The notes beneath the pieces were generated by a model. The model had not been told where the DNA came from and did no database searches. It was given only the letters and a program-made list of their open reading frames with translations. The translations under genes were made by a program, and so were the position numbers. A DNA stretch of 64,000 nucleotides, taken from an uncultured Pelagibacteraceae bacterium. Lineage in GTDB: Bacteria; Pseudomonadota; Alphaproteobacteria; Pelagibacterales; Pelagibacteraceae. Of this stretch, positions 51,498 to 62,955 are shown in pieces. How positions within the stretch are numbered: the first letter of the stretch is position 1; every line of letters starts with the position of its first letter. The stretch lies in NCBI GenBank assembly GCA_902593235.1, contig CACJHS010000002.1, positions 1 to 64,000 of the forward strand, written 5' to 3'.

Positions 51498-52464
51498 CTC
51501 CTTTAACTCTTATTCTTGGATCAATAAAATAATAAAGAATATCAACTATAAAATTTATCATTACAAAAACAAAAGCTATAAAAACCAAATAAGCTGACAT
51601 GATAGGAATATCGACGAACTGTACTGCTTGAATAAATAAAAAGCCCATACCAGGCCATTGAAAAACAGTTTCAGTAATAATTGAAAACGCAATAAGAGTT
51701 CCGATATTTATTCCTGCTATAGTTATTACAGGTATCAATCCATTTTTTAATGCATGTTTGTATTTAATACTATTTTCACTAATACCTCGTGCACGTGCAA
51801 ATTTAATATAATCTGTTTGTAATATTTCCATCATCTCTGCTCGCACAAGTCTGATAATATAAGTCATTTGAAAAAGACTTAATGTTACTGAAGGAAGTAT
51901 AATTGCTTTAAGTCCTGAAACTGTTAAAAAACCTGTGGTCCAAAAACCTAAATCAACAACTTCTCCTCTTCCAAAAGAAGGTAAAATTCCTAAGATTACT
52001 GCAAACAAATATATAAATAATATACCAATTACAAATGTGGGGAGTGAAACTCCTAACAATGAGATGGCTAAGACAAAATCACTTAAAAAACCTTTTCGAT
52101 TTATGCCTGTATAAACTCCTAACAAGGTGCCAGTTACAAGTGCAATTAGTGCTGAAATAACCACAAGTTCAATAGTTGCAGGCAATCTTTCAACTATTAA
52201 TTCTGAAACAGGTCTTCTTAATTGATATGAAATTCCAAACTCACCCTTAGAAGCATTAACTATAAATCTTGAAAACTGTACATGAATTGGATCCATTAAA
52301 CCAAGTGTTTCTCTCAATTCTGCTCTTTCCTCATCAGAAGTCTCTTCTCCAACCATGTTATTGATTGGATCTCCAACAAAATTAAATAAAGAGAAAGACA
52401 CAAAGGCGACAACCAACATCACCAAAGCAGATTGAAACAGCCTTTTAAAAAAATATTTTATCAA
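51481..52464 (-). CDS. Peptide ABC transporter permease (DppB-like)
   Basis: RLVRAEMMEILQTDYIKFARARGISENSIKYKHALKNGLIPVITIAG. Confidence 0.95.
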   Translation of the reverse strand: MIKYFFKRLFQSALVMLVVAFVSFSLFNFVGDPINNMVGEETSDEERAELRETLGLMDPIHVQFSRFIVNASKGEFGISYQLRRPVSELIVERLPATIELVVISALIALVTGTLLGVYTGINRKGFLSDFVLAISLLGVSLPTFVIGILFIYLFAVILGILPSFGRGEVVDLGFWTTGFLTVSGLKAIILPSVTLSLFQMTYIIRLVRAEMMEILQTDYIKFARARGISENSIKYKHALKNGLIPVITIAGINIGTLIAFSIITETVFQWPGMGFLFIQAVQFVDIPIMSAYLVFIAFVFVMINFIVDILYYFIDPRIRVKGDVASG

Positions 52465-52483
52465 TTTGTGAAGGTTTAAACTT

Positions 52484-52513
52484 ACAAGCCCTTTAAATTT
52501 TTAAAGGGCTTGT
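52484..52513 (-). promoter_or_regulatory. Intercistronic hairpin between peptide SBP and permease
   Basis: ACAAGCCCTTTAAAtttTTAAAGGGCTTGT-type near-perfect inverted repeat (about 13-14 bp arms) without a minus-strand T-tract. Confidence 0.8.
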
Positions 52514-52525
52514 AATAATTTTTAA

Positions 52526-54088
52526 TTAGTTAAAACTAGCAGTTCTGAATAACGGTTCGTTATTCGGTCTGATAGGAACATTAACATTGCTTTTAGATGC
52601 CCAAGAAATTACTTGGTGATGTAACGGAAGATAAGAAATATCATCTTTTACAATTTTCCAAGCTTTTGCAATTGCAGCATTTCTTTTATCTAAATCAACT
52701 TCGCCTTCCATAACTCTAATTGCAGCATCAACGTCTGCGTTACTAAAGTTAACTTTGTTCCAGCTAGCACCAGTTTCATATAAATAATGAAAAACATAGT
52801 GACTGTCTAAAGTTGGAACACCCCATCCTAGCATATAGAAATCACCTTGATCATCTTTAAGCTCTTTGAAGTGTTTACTTTTAGTTTGAGCGAATAAATT
52901 AACGTTAACTCCAATTTTACCTAACATTCCAACTACAGCAGTACAAATTGCTTCATCGTTTACATATCTGTCGTTAGGACATCTAAGTTCAACATCAAAA
53001 CCATTAGGATAACCTGCATCAGCTAAAAGTTTTTTTGCAGCATCAACATCATAAGGTAATCTTTTATCAAGATCCGCTGTGTAACCATTTACACCAGGGA
53101 AAGTTATAATACCTGCTGGTTCACTTAAACCTCTCATAACTTTTTTCTTAATCGCTTCAATATCAATTGCTTGATAAAGTGCTTGTCTTACTTCTTTTTT
53201 CTTAAATGGATTATCACCAGTATTTCCAGTTCTCAACTTGTCAGCTGCTTGATCCATTCCTAAGAAAATTGTACGCATTTGTGCTGTACTTTCAACTTTG
53301 TGACCTGAAGAAGAACCAATTCTTTTTAAGTCTTGAACAGGAGCATCAGTAACTATATCAATTTCTCCAGATAACAATGCTGCAACTCTAGTTGCTGCAT
53401 TTTTAATTGGAAGTAATTGAATTTGAGTTACTTTATTATCCTTCATCTCACCCCACCAGTGTTTATTTCTTTTGAACACAGTTTTAGTATTTGGCTCTCT
53501 TAAAGTAATTTTAAAAGGTCCAGTTCCTAAAGCATTTGTAGCTGAAAATGTTTCTTGCCCTGCATCCCAATTTTGTGGTGCCATAGCAAAATTTTTCTCT
53601 GACCAAGCTTTAGACATGATGAAAATATTTGATAATTGGTTTAAAAGGATCGGATTTGGTTTGCTAGTCGTAATCTTAACTGAATAATCTCCGATCGCTG
53701 TAACATCAGAAATTGTACTGATGTATTCTTTGAAATCAGATGTTCTTTGTTTAGCTCTTAAAATACTAAAGACAACATCTGCAGATGTCATTCCAGTACC
53801 GTCAGAAAACTTTGCATCTTTCCTCAAATCAAATATCCAATTATTTGGATCAGTGGTTCTCCATTTTGTTGCTAAAGCAGGACCTATTTTCATATCCAAA
53901 CCTCTTTGAACTAAAGCCTCATAAACTTGTCTTGAAACTTGAGTAGTTGGACCTTCGTTTTGTGCATGTGGATCTAGTGTTAAACTGTCTCCTTGCATAG
54001 ACCATTTAATTGTTTTTGCCCATGCTGAAGAAAATCCAAATACTAGAACTAATGACAATAGTATTCTTACTATATTTTTAGTCTTCAT
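52526..54088 (-). CDS. Peptide ABC transporter substrate-binding protein (SBP family 5)
   Basis: Signal peptide; TLDPHAQNEGPTTQVSRQVYEALVQRG; FKITLREPNTKTVFKRNKHWWG. Confidence 0.95.
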   Translation of the reverse strand: MKTKNIVRILLSLVLVFGFSSAWAKTIKWSMQGDSLTLDPHAQNEGPTTQVSRQVYEALVQRGLDMKIGPALATKWRTTDPNNWIFDLRKDAKFSDGTGMTSADVVFSILRAKQRTSDFKEYISTISDVTAIGDYSVKITTSKPNPILLNQLSNIFIMSKAWSEKNFAMAPQNWDAGQETFSATNALGTGPFKITLREPNTKTVFKRNKHWWGEMKDNKVTQIQLLPIKNAATRVAALLSGEIDIVTDAPVQDLKRIGSSSGHKVESTAQMRTIFLGMDQAADKLRTGNTGDNPFKKKEVRQALYQAIDIEAIKKKVMRGLSEPAGIITFPGVNGYTADLDKRLPYDVDAAKKLLADAGYPNGFDVELRCPNDRYVNDEAICTAVVGMLGKIGVNVNLFAQTKSKHFKELKDDQGDFYMLGWGVPTLDSHYVFHYLYETGASWNKVNFSNADVDAAIRVMEGEVDLDKRNAAIAKAWKIVKDDISYLPLHHQVISWASKSNVNVPIRPNNEPLFRTASFN

Positions 54089-54169
54089 ATTCCCCTCGTT
54101 TTTTAAATTTATATAAAAAAGTATAAGTGAAATAATTGAATTATAGTAGCAATAATTTACTGATAAAAT

Positions 54170-55210
<1,041 letters not shown>

Positions 55211-55759
55211 TTAATTAAATATTTTAGCACCTCTGGTCATAGCTACTGCCCCTGTTCTCGAAGTACTTATAAGTCCCAAAGGCTTTAATTTTTTATTCAT
55301 TACATCAATTTCTCTTCTTAAAGCAGTTATTTGAATTACTGCTGAAGATTTTGTTTCATCTAATATTATGGGATTAAATTTTTTACAAGCATTTAAGCAT
55401 TTTTCAATTTTATTTCTTTTGCCTACTACCTTAAATAAAGCCATTTCCTTAAATATTACGTCTTTGTCTTCTCTTTTAAACTCCGCAACTTTATGAACAG
55501 GCACTAATTTAGTTAACTGAAGTCTTATTTGATCAATTACTTGAGGTGTTCCAGTAGTAACAATTGTTATTCTTGAAATATTTTTAACCGCATCAACCTC
55601 AGCAACTGCTAACGACTCTATGTTATAACCTCGACCAGAAAATAAACCGACTACTCTTGCAAGAACTCCAGCCTCATTATCTACCCAAACAACAAAAATG
55701 TATGTATCTGATTTTTGTTTCTTCGTAGGTACGCTATAAGCTGATTTTGATTTCGGCAT
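55211..55759 (-). CDS. ilvN: Acetolactate synthase small subunit
   Basis: ACT domain VDNEAGVLARVVGLFSGRGYNIESLAV. Confidence 0.95.
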   Translation of the reverse strand: MPKSKSAYSVPTKKQKSDTYIFVVWVDNEAGVLARVVGLFSGRGYNIESLAVAEVDAVKNISRITIVTTGTPQVIDQIRLQLTKLVPVHKVAEFKREDKDVIFKEMALFKVVGKRNKIEKCLNACKKFNPIILDETKSSAVIQITALRREIDVMNKKLKPLGLISTSRTGAVAMTRGAKIFN

Positions 55760-55764
55760 TATGA

Positions 55765-57531
55765 TTATACTAAGGCTTTGCCTTTTCCTTTAATTTTATT
55801 TTCCTCTTGATCATTTGGGCCCAAGATCATTTGGTTATGAGGTTTTCCAGATGGTATCATTGGAAAGCAATTCTCGTTAGGATCTACATGACAATCAAAT
55901 ATAACAGGCCCATCACAATCAATCATTTCTTGAATTTTATCATCAAGCTCAGATGGACTGTCTGCTTTAATTCCTTTGCATCCATAAGCTTCTGCCATTT
56001 TCATAAAATCTGGTAATGCTTCAGAATAACTTTCTGAGTAATTTTTTTCATGCAGTAATTCCTGCCATTGTCTTACCATTCCCATATACTGATTATTTAA
56101 AATAAATATTTTTATTGGAAGATTATATTGAACTGCAGTAGACATTTCTTGCATTGTCATTAAAACCGAAGCTTCCCCAGCAATATCAATTACTAATTTT
56201 TCAGGATGAGCAATTTGAACACCAACTGCTGCTGGCAATCCATACCCCATAGTTCCTAAGCCGCCAGATGTCATCCATCTATTTGGTTTATTAAATTTAT
56301 AATGCTGAGCAGCCCACATTTGATGCTGTCCAACCTCGGTAGTAACATAAGCATCTTTATTCTTAGTTAATTCATAAAGTCTTTGAACAGCGTGTTGAGG
56401 TTTTATACTTTCATCACTATTTACAAAATTAAGAGAGTCTTTTTCTCTCCATTTTTCAATTTGCTCCCACCACTTAGCTATATTTGATTTATTTGACTTA
56501 CTATGACCATTTTTTCTTTTAGCAATTGTCTTATTAATTTTGCTAATGACACTCGTAACGTCTCCAACAATTGCAAGATCAACCTTAATAATTTTATTAA
56601 TTGATGATGGATCTATATCTATATGAACCTTTTTTGAATTTGGTGAAAACTCATCAATTTTTCCGGTAATACGATCATCAAATCTTGCACCAATATTAAT
56701 TAAAAGATCACAATCATGCATAGCATTATTTGCTTCATAAGTACCATGCATACCAAGCATTCCTAAAAATTGATTATCATCACCAGGGTATGCACCCAAT
56801 CCTTGAAGTGTTGAAGTTATAGGAAAGCCAGTTAGCTCAACAAATTCTCTTAAAGCCTGACTTGCTTTTGGTCCTGAATTAATTACTCCTCCACCAGTAT
56901 AGATGATTGGTTTTTTAGCTTTGCTTAATAATTTTACTAATTCATCAATTTGATCTTGAGAAAATTTATTATGTGATTTTCCATTTAATTTTTTTTCTTT
57001 ATTTGGTTTTTTATATTTTGCTTTTGCAAACTGAATATCTTTTGGAATATCAATCAAAACCGGTCCTGGTCTTCCAGTTGTTGCAACTCTAAAAGCTTCA
57101 TGCATAACTTTAGATAGATCATTTATATCTTTAACTAACCAATTATGTTTCGTACAAGGTCTTGTAATTCCTGTAGTGTCACATTCTTGAAATGCATCTG
57201 TTCCAATTAAATGTGTTGGAACTTGACCAGAAATACAAACTAATGGTACAGAGTCCATATAAGCATCTGTTAAAGCTGTAACAACATTGGTTGCTCCAGG
57301 ACCTGATGTAACTAAAACTACACCTGGTTTTCCTGATGATCTTGCATAACCTTCTGCCGCGTGACCAGCGCCTTGTTCGTGTCTAACCAAAATATGTTTT
57401 ATAGAAGGATGGTTTTTTAATTCATCATAAATTGGTAACACTGCGCCACCTGGATAGCCAAAGATATGTTCTACCTTTTGGTCCTCAAGACATTTGAATA
57501 CAATTTCTGCTCCAGTTAATAATTTTGGCAT
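55765..57531 (-). CDS. ilvB: Acetolactate synthase large subunit
   Basis: HIFGYPGGAVLPIYDEL, VRHEQGAGHAAEGYAR, ThDP motif DIAGEASVLMTMQE..NNQYMGMV. Confidence 0.97.
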   Translation of the reverse strand: MPKLLTGAEIVFKCLEDQKVEHIFGYPGGAVLPIYDELKNHPSIKHILVRHEQGAGHAAEGYARSSGKPGVVLVTSGPGATNVVTALTDAYMDSVPLVCISGQVPTHLIGTDAFQECDTTGITRPCTKHNWLVKDINDLSKVMHEAFRVATTGRPGPVLIDIPKDIQFAKAKYKKPNKEKKLNGKSHNKFSQDQIDELVKLLSKAKKPIIYTGGGVINSGPKASQALREFVELTGFPITSTLQGLGAYPGDDNQFLGMLGMHGTYEANNAMHDCDLLINIGARFDDRITGKIDEFSPNSKKVHIDIDPSSINKIIKVDLAIVGDVTSVISKINKTIAKRKNGHSKSNKSNIAKWWEQIEKWREKDSLNFVNSDESIKPQHAVQRLYELTKNKDAYVTTEVGQHQMWAAQHYKFNKPNRWMTSGGLGTMGYGLPAAVGVQIAHPEKLVIDIAGEASVLMTMQEMSTAVQYNLPIKIFILNNQYMGMVRQWQELLHEKNYSESYSEALPDFMKMAEAYGCKGIKADSPSELDDKIQEMIDCDGPVIFDCHVDPNENCFPMIPSGKPHNQMILGPNDQEENKIKGKGKALV

Positions 57532-57583
57532 TAGGCAATCTAGCTGAAGTTGTGCTCATTGGTCAAGTTTAAGAATGAGTATT

Positions 57584-58492
57584 TTAAATTTTTTTCAAAA
57601 AATTATTTATGTCTTGTGGCTTTAGCTTAATCCAGTTTATCATGTTGCCTCTAGCCCAAGTACTTTGTCTTTTGGCGTATTGTCTAGTTTTTATGGCTAT
57701 TTTTTCTTTAGTATCATGCAAATCTTTTTGTTTTTTCAAGTATTCTTTAATTTCATTAACTCCAATAGCCTTTTTAGCGCTTTTATCTTTTCTAACCCTT
57801 AGCTTTATGAAATCTTTTACTTCTTTTAGTGCTCCATTTTCTATCATCTCACTTGTTCTTACATTAATCCGCTCAATTAATTCTTGTCTAGGGTAATCAA
57901 TGTAAAATTTAAAAAAATCATCTTCCATGAAGTTTGATTTTGTGTTTTTAAACCATTCATGTAGAGATTTTTTTGTAAACTTTTTTACCTCATAAGCTCT
58001 GATAGATCTTTGAGTGTCTGTAGGGTTTATTTTTCCTTTTGAGGATGGATCTATTTTTAATAGTTTTTCATAAAACTTCTTTTGTCCAAGTTTTTTTTGT
58101 AAATCTCTAATTTGAGTTCTTAAATTTAATGAAATATTTGGTATTTTAACTAAACCATCAGTTAAAGCTTTAAAGTATAAGCCTGTACCCCCAACAAGAA
58201 TTGGGGTTTTTTTTCTTTTTTGAACTTCACCAATTTTTTTAATTACTAGCTTAAGCCAATCACCTGTTGAAAAGTTTTTTGTAACATTATGAAAACCATA
58301 CAAATGATGTTTTATTTTCTGGTATTTTTTTGGATCTGGTCTAGCCGATAAAATTTTAAGCTGTTTGTATACTTGCATACTGTCTGCATTGATAATTTCT
58401 CCATTAATTTTTTTAGCAAGCTTAATTGCAAAACTTGATTTTCCTGATGCTGTGGGTCCAGATATTAATATGATCTTGGATTTTAAATCCAT
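57584..58492 (-). CDS. miaA: tRNA dimethylallyltransferase
   Basis: ISGPTASGKSSFAIKLAK, NADSMQVYKQLKILSARP, VGGTGLYFKAL. Confidence 0.95.
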   Translation of the reverse strand: MDLKSKIILISGPTASGKSSFAIKLAKKINGEIINADSMQVYKQLKILSARPDPKKYQKIKHHLYGFHNVTKNFSTGDWLKLVIKKIGEVQKRKKTPILVGGTGLYFKALTDGLVKIPNISLNLRTQIRDLQKKLGQKKFYEKLLKIDPSSKGKINPTDTQRSIRAYEVKKFTKKSLHEWFKNTKSNFMEDDFFKFYIDYPRQELIERINVRTSEMIENGALKEVKDFIKLRVRKDKSAKKAIGVNEIKEYLKKQKDLHDTKEKIAIKTRQYAKRQSTWARGNMINWIKLKPQDINNFLKKI

Positions 58493-58494
58493 TA

Positions 58495-59910
58495 TTAGTC
58501 TAGCTTAACACCAATGTATCTTCTTTGATTTTGATTATTATAGATTGCAAGTAAAACAGTCTTTTGATTTGAATTAAGAACTTCTTTAATAATATTTCTT
58601 AAGTCTTCAGCTGATCTGATTTTTTTCTTCTGAGCTTCAATAATAATGCTGTTGAGCTCTATTGAATTTAGTACAGGGCTGTTGTTAGCAATTTTTGTTA
58701 TCACAAGTCCTGTTGTCTGATTTGGTAAATTTCTATTTTTAATATCTTCTTTAGTTAATGGTCTTACTGCAATTCTTAGACTTTCAATTATTTCTTCATT
58801 GTTTTGTTTTTGAGTTTCTGGATTTTTACTTATTTTAAAATCATCTGAAGTTTCTAATCTTCCTAAAATAACATTTTTGACAATCTCTTTTTTATTTCTC
58901 CAAATTTTAACTTCAACCTTTTTTCCAACCTCTGTTCTTGCAACAATTGCTGGAAGCTCTTTCATTTGATTTATTTTTTCTCCATTAAATTCTAAAATAA
59001 TATCACCAGCTTGAATTCCTGCTTTTTCTGAAGGACTATTTTCTGCAACACTTGCAACAAGTGCTCCTCGTGCTTTATCTAATTTTTCAACATCAGCAAT
59101 TTCTTTTGTTACATCTTGAATTCTAACTCCCAACCATCCTCTTTTTGTTTCACCAAATTCGATTAATTGTTTAATTACAATTTGAGCACTGTTAGATGGT
59201 ATAGAAAATCCAATTCCGATAGAACCATTACGTCCTAGAATTGCTGTATTAATTCCAATTACATTTCCTTCCATGTCAAACAAAGGTCCACCTGAATTAC
59301 CTGAGTTTATAGAAGCATCTGTTTGTATAAAATCTTCATATCTTGATAAACCAATTGATCTATTTCTAGCTGAAATTATTCCAGCAGTAACAGTTCCACC
59401 TAAACCAAATGGATTTCCAATTGCCAAAACCCAATCCCCAATTCTTGCTTTATCTGAATCTCCAAAAGCCACAGGGATAAATTTTTCATCTGTTTCTAAC
59501 TGTAAAACTGCAATATCCATAAGTGGGTCAGCGCCAAGAACCTTTGCTTTAAATTCTTGATCCCCATTTACTCTAACAATAATATCGTCAGCATCTTGGA
59601 TTACATGATTATTTGTAACAACAATTCCTTTCTCATCAATTATAAATCCTGAACCTAATGCAGCTGATTGTCTTTCTTGAGGTGTTCCAAATTCTTTAAA
59701 CATATCCTCAAAAGGAGAGCCTGGAGGGAATTGAAAAGGAAAAGGGTTTGAATTTGTTGTGATAGTAGTTGTTGTAGAAATGTTTACCACAGATGGCATT
59801 AATTCTTCTGCAAGATCTGCAAAGGAAGCGGGAACTTGTTTAGAGTTTACATTTAATGAAAAACTGAATGATATAACTAGTGTTAAGAATATAAGTTTAA
59901 TCTTATTCAT
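58495..59910 (-). CDS. degP: Do/DegP family serine protease with PDZ domains
   Basis: GSGFIIDEKGIVVTNNHVI, DIAVLQ, SINSGNSGGPLF catalytic triad motifs; two PDZ regions. Confidence 0.95.
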   Translation of the reverse strand: MNKIKLIFLTLVISFSFSLNVNSKQVPASFADLAEELMPSVVNISTTTTITTNSNPFPFQFPPGSPFEDMFKEFGTPQERQSAALGSGFIIDEKGIVVTNNHVIQDADDIIVRVNGDQEFKAKVLGADPLMDIAVLQLETDEKFIPVAFGDSDKARIGDWVLAIGNPFGLGGTVTAGIISARNRSIGLSRYEDFIQTDASINSGNSGGPLFDMEGNVIGINTAILGRNGSIGIGFSIPSNSAQIVIKQLIEFGETKRGWLGVRIQDVTKEIADVEKLDKARGALVASVAENSPSEKAGIQAGDIILEFNGEKINQMKELPAIVARTEVGKKVEVKIWRNKKEIVKNVILGRLETSDDFKISKNPETQKQNNEEIIESLRIAVRPLTKEDIKNRNLPNQTTGLVITKIANNSPVLNSIELNSIIIEAQKKKIRSAEDLRNIIKEVLNSNQKTVLLAIYNNQNQRRYIGVKLD

Positions 59911-59911
59911 A

Positions 59912-60097
59912 TTAGCTCTTAATAAAATAAATAATTATAAAACCTATTACTGCAAAAATAAGTCCACCTGATCTAAGTTGGCTATCTTTAACAAGTTCTA
60001 ATTTTTTCAACATACTTTTCATTTTTGCTGGAAATAAGGCGTACAAAATTCCCTCAATAAATAAGAAAAGACCAAAAGCTATAACTAGCTCACGCAT
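59912..60097 (-). CDS. DUF2065 small membrane protein
   Basis: 61 aa, FGLFLFIEGILYALFPAKMKSM; position after hflC. Confidence 0.88.
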   Translation of the reverse strand: MRELVIAFGLFLFIEGILYALFPAKMKSMLKKLELVKDSQLRSGGLIFAVIGFIIIYFIKS

Positions 60098-60104
60098 TTA
60101 AGAA

Positions 60105-60977
60105 TTATTGTTGGATTTCAGGTTTTATATTTCCAAAAAATTTAAAAAATTCACTATCAGGTGATAAAATTAAAGAAGTTTCACCACCAATAAGAGCTTT
60201 TTCATATGCTTGCATCGCTCTGTAGAAAGCAAAAAATTCTGGATCTTGACCAAAGGCGTCAGCAAATATTTTGTTTCTTTCTCCGTCACCTTCCCCTTTC
60301 ATAATCTCGGATTGTTTTTGAGCATCTGCTAAGATTACAGTAACTTCTTTGTCTGCAGTTGATGTAATAGTGACAGCCATCTCAGCACCTTTTGCTCTAA
60401 ATTCTTTTGCTTCCCTCTCCCTTTCAGTTTGCATTCTTCTATAAATCGCATCACTGTTAGCTTGGGGTAGATCTGCTCTTTTAATTCTAACATCAACAAT
60501 ATTAATTCCAAAATTTTGTGCTTCGTTATTAACACCTTCTTTAATTAGAGCCATTTGCTTAGATCTATCTTTAGATAATAATGTTTGTAACTCCTCTTGA
60601 CCTAGTACATTTCTAATTCTTGAATTTATAATTGTCGATAATCTTGATCTTGCAACTCTTTCATTTCCAACTGAAATATAAAACTTCAGTGGATCAACAA
60701 TTTGAAATCTTGCAAATGCATCCACAATCAAACGTTTCTGATCTGATGCAATAACCTCTTCTGGCGGAGCATCTAAATTTAAAATTCTTTTATCTAAATA
60801 AACAACATTTTGAATAAAAGGAATTTTAAAGTTTAATCCCGGCTTCATTATAATTCTTTTTGGATCACCAAATTGAAGAATAATTGCTTGGTTAACCTCT
60901 TTAACTATAATTACTGATAAAAAAGCTACAACACCAATTGCAACTAATACTCCTGCTAATATTTTTCCAGCTTTCAT
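60105..60977 (-). CDS. hflC: FtsH protease modulator HflC
   Basis: SPFH/band 7 protein; DVRIKRADLPQANSDAIYRRMQTERERE. Confidence 0.95.
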   Translation of the reverse strand: MKAGKILAGVLVAIGVVAFLSVIIVKEVNQAIILQFGDPKRIIMKPGLNFKIPFIQNVVYLDKRILNLDAPPEEVIASDQKRLIVDAFARFQIVDPLKFYISVGNERVARSRLSTIINSRIRNVLGQEELQTLLSKDRSKQMALIKEGVNNEAQNFGINIVDVRIKRADLPQANSDAIYRRMQTEREREAKEFRAKGAEMAVTITSTADKEVTVILADAQKQSEIMKGEGDGERNKIFADAFGQDPEFFAFYRAMQAYEKALIGGETSLILSPDSEFFKFFGNIKPEIQQ

Positions 60978-60978
60978 C

Positions 60979-62079
60979 TTAATTTGTCGCTTTCTTTTTG
61001 AGTTCAGGTAAAGGTAAATATGGAACTACTCCTGAACCTGCATTTTTTTCTATAATTACTTTATCTATATCTGCTAAAACTTTTTCCATAGTTTCTAAAT
61101 ACATTCTCTCTTGAGTAACTGCTTTTGCGTTTTTGTACTCATTATAGATTGCTATGAATCTACTTGCTTCACCCTCTGCTTTAGCAACAACCTCTTTCTT
61201 GTACGCTTCTGCTGCTTGTAAAATTTTTTGCGCTTCCCCTCGTGCTCTTGGAATTACATCATTTGCGTAAGCTTCAGCTTCGTTTTTAGATCTTTCCATA
61301 TCTGCTCTTGCAGCCTGTACATCTCTAAATGCATCAATTACTTGATCAGGTGGGTCAGCCTTTTGTGTTTGAACTTGTGTAATTTGAATTCCACTTTCGT
61401 AATCATCTAAAATAGTTTGAATAATTTCTTGAGTTTCAAGCTCAATTTTAGATCTACCTTCTGTTAAAATTGGTTGAATATCACTTTTTGCAATTACTTC
61501 CCTCATTGCAGTTTCAGCAGCCGCTTTAACTGTACCTTCTGGGTCTTGAATTTTGAATAAAAAATTCCCAGCATCTTTAATTACCCAAAAAACCGAAAAA
61601 TCTATGTTAACAATATTTTCATCGCCAGTTAACATTAAGCTTTCTTGTGGAACATCAGCAACACCACCACCTGTAGAAAAGCCACTGTCTCTTTCAGATC
61701 TAAATCCTATATCCATTCTATTAACCTTAGTGACCTTGGGTGTTTGAACAGTTTCAACAGGAAAAGGTATATGATAGTTCAAACCTGGCTGTGTAGTTTT
61801 TACAAACTTACCAAATCTTAATACAACACCTTGTTCATCAGGTAAAACTCTATAAAGTCCGCTAGCTAACCATACAAAAACTAAAACTAATAAAATTAGA
61901 CTTATTGATTTGCCTCCTGAAGTTTTTCCACCAGGTAAAAATCTTTTAATTTTATCTTGAAGATCTCTAATTAATTCGTCGACATTTGGTGGTGTAGGAC
62001 CTCTACCTGATCCATTACCACTACCACCTCCACCAGGGGGTGCTCCCCAAGGACTTTGACCTTTGAAATCGTCTGACAT
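60979..62079 (-). CDS. hflK: FtsH protease modulator HflK
   Basis: SPFH protein with Gly-rich N-terminus; MLTGDENIVNIDFSVFWVIKD; QVQTQKADPPDQVIDAFRDVQAAR. Confidence 0.95.
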   Translation of the reverse strand: MSDDFKGQSPWGAPPGGGGSGNGSGRGPTPPNVDELIRDLQDKIKRFLPGGKTSGGKSISLILLVLVFVWLASGLYRVLPDEQGVVLRFGKFVKTTQPGLNYHIPFPVETVQTPKVTKVNRMDIGFRSERDSGFSTGGGVADVPQESLMLTGDENIVNIDFSVFWVIKDAGNFLFKIQDPEGTVKAAAETAMREVIAKSDIQPILTEGRSKIELETQEIIQTILDDYESGIQITQVQTQKADPPDQVIDAFRDVQAARADMERSKNEAEAYANDVIPRARGEAQKILQAAEAYKKEVVAKAEGEASRFIAIYNEYKNAKAVTQERMYLETMEKVLADIDKVIIEKNAGSGVVPYLPLPELKKKATN

Positions 62080-62955
62080 ATGTCAACTTATATAGTGTCT
62101 TTAATGCAAAAAACAAGTAATGATACTTTTATGACTGATAAAAAACCTGAACTTAGTGCCGCAATGAAAAGTAAGCTAGAGCCTAAAAAATTCACTAAAA
62201 ATCCAATCCTTGGAACTAAATTTACTATAGCCATCTCTAGTGCAAAAGGAGGTGTTGGAAAATCTACTTTTGCAACGAATCTTGCTTTAGCATTAAAAAA
62301 AGTTGGATGCAAAGTTGGTCTCTTAGATGCAGATATTTATGGTCCATCAATACCTAAAATGTTTGATATTAATGAAAAACCAAAAAGTGATGGTCAAAAA
62401 TTAGATCCAATTACAAAATATGACATTCAGTGTATGTCAATTGGTTTTTTAGCTGATCAACAAACTCCAATGATATGGCGTGGCCCCATGGTAACAAGTG
62501 CAATTAAAACTTTCACTCAGAAAGTGAATTGGAAAGATTTAGATTTTATTATTGTTGATATGCCTCCAGGAACTGGTGACACTCAACTTACTTTTTCTCA
62601 AGAAATAAAAATGGATGGTGCAATAATTGTCAGTACACCTCAAGAAGTAGCTCTTTTAGATGTTAAGAGAGGAATAAAAATGTTTGATAAACTTGGGGTT
62701 AAAATCTTAGGTTTAGTTGATAACATGAGTTTTTTCATAGGTGACGATGGAAAAAAATACAAAATTTTTGGAGAAGGTGGAGTAAAAAAAACTGCTGAAG
62801 AATTCCAAAAAGAATTTTTAGGTGAAATTCCAATTAACCCTGAAGTTGGAAAAACTGGCGATGAAGGAAAACCAATTGTAGAGGCTAGCCCTGAGCATGA
62901 AATTTCAAAAATATATTTAAATTTTGCTAAAAAAGTTAAATCAACTTATCTTTAA
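62080..62955 (+). CDS. mrp: Mrp/NBP35 family Fe-S cluster carrier ATPase
   Basis: [49 protein letters not shown]. In-frame Met at 62104 and 62131 are plausible true starts. Confidence 0.94.
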   Translation: MSTYIVSLMQKTSNDTFMTDKKPELSAAMKSKLEPKKFTKNPILGTKFTIAISSAKGGVGKSTFATNLALALKKVGCKVGLLDADIYGPSIPKMFDINEKPKSDGQKLDPITKYDIQCMSIGFLADQQTPMIWRGPMVTSAIKTFTQKVNWKDLDFIIVDMPPGTGDTQLTFSQEIKMDGAIIVSTPQEVALLDVKRGIKMFDKLGVKILGLVDNMSFFIGDDGKKYKIFGEGGVKKTAEEFQKEFLGEIPINPEVGKTGDEGKPIVEASPEHEISKIYLNFAKKVKSTYL

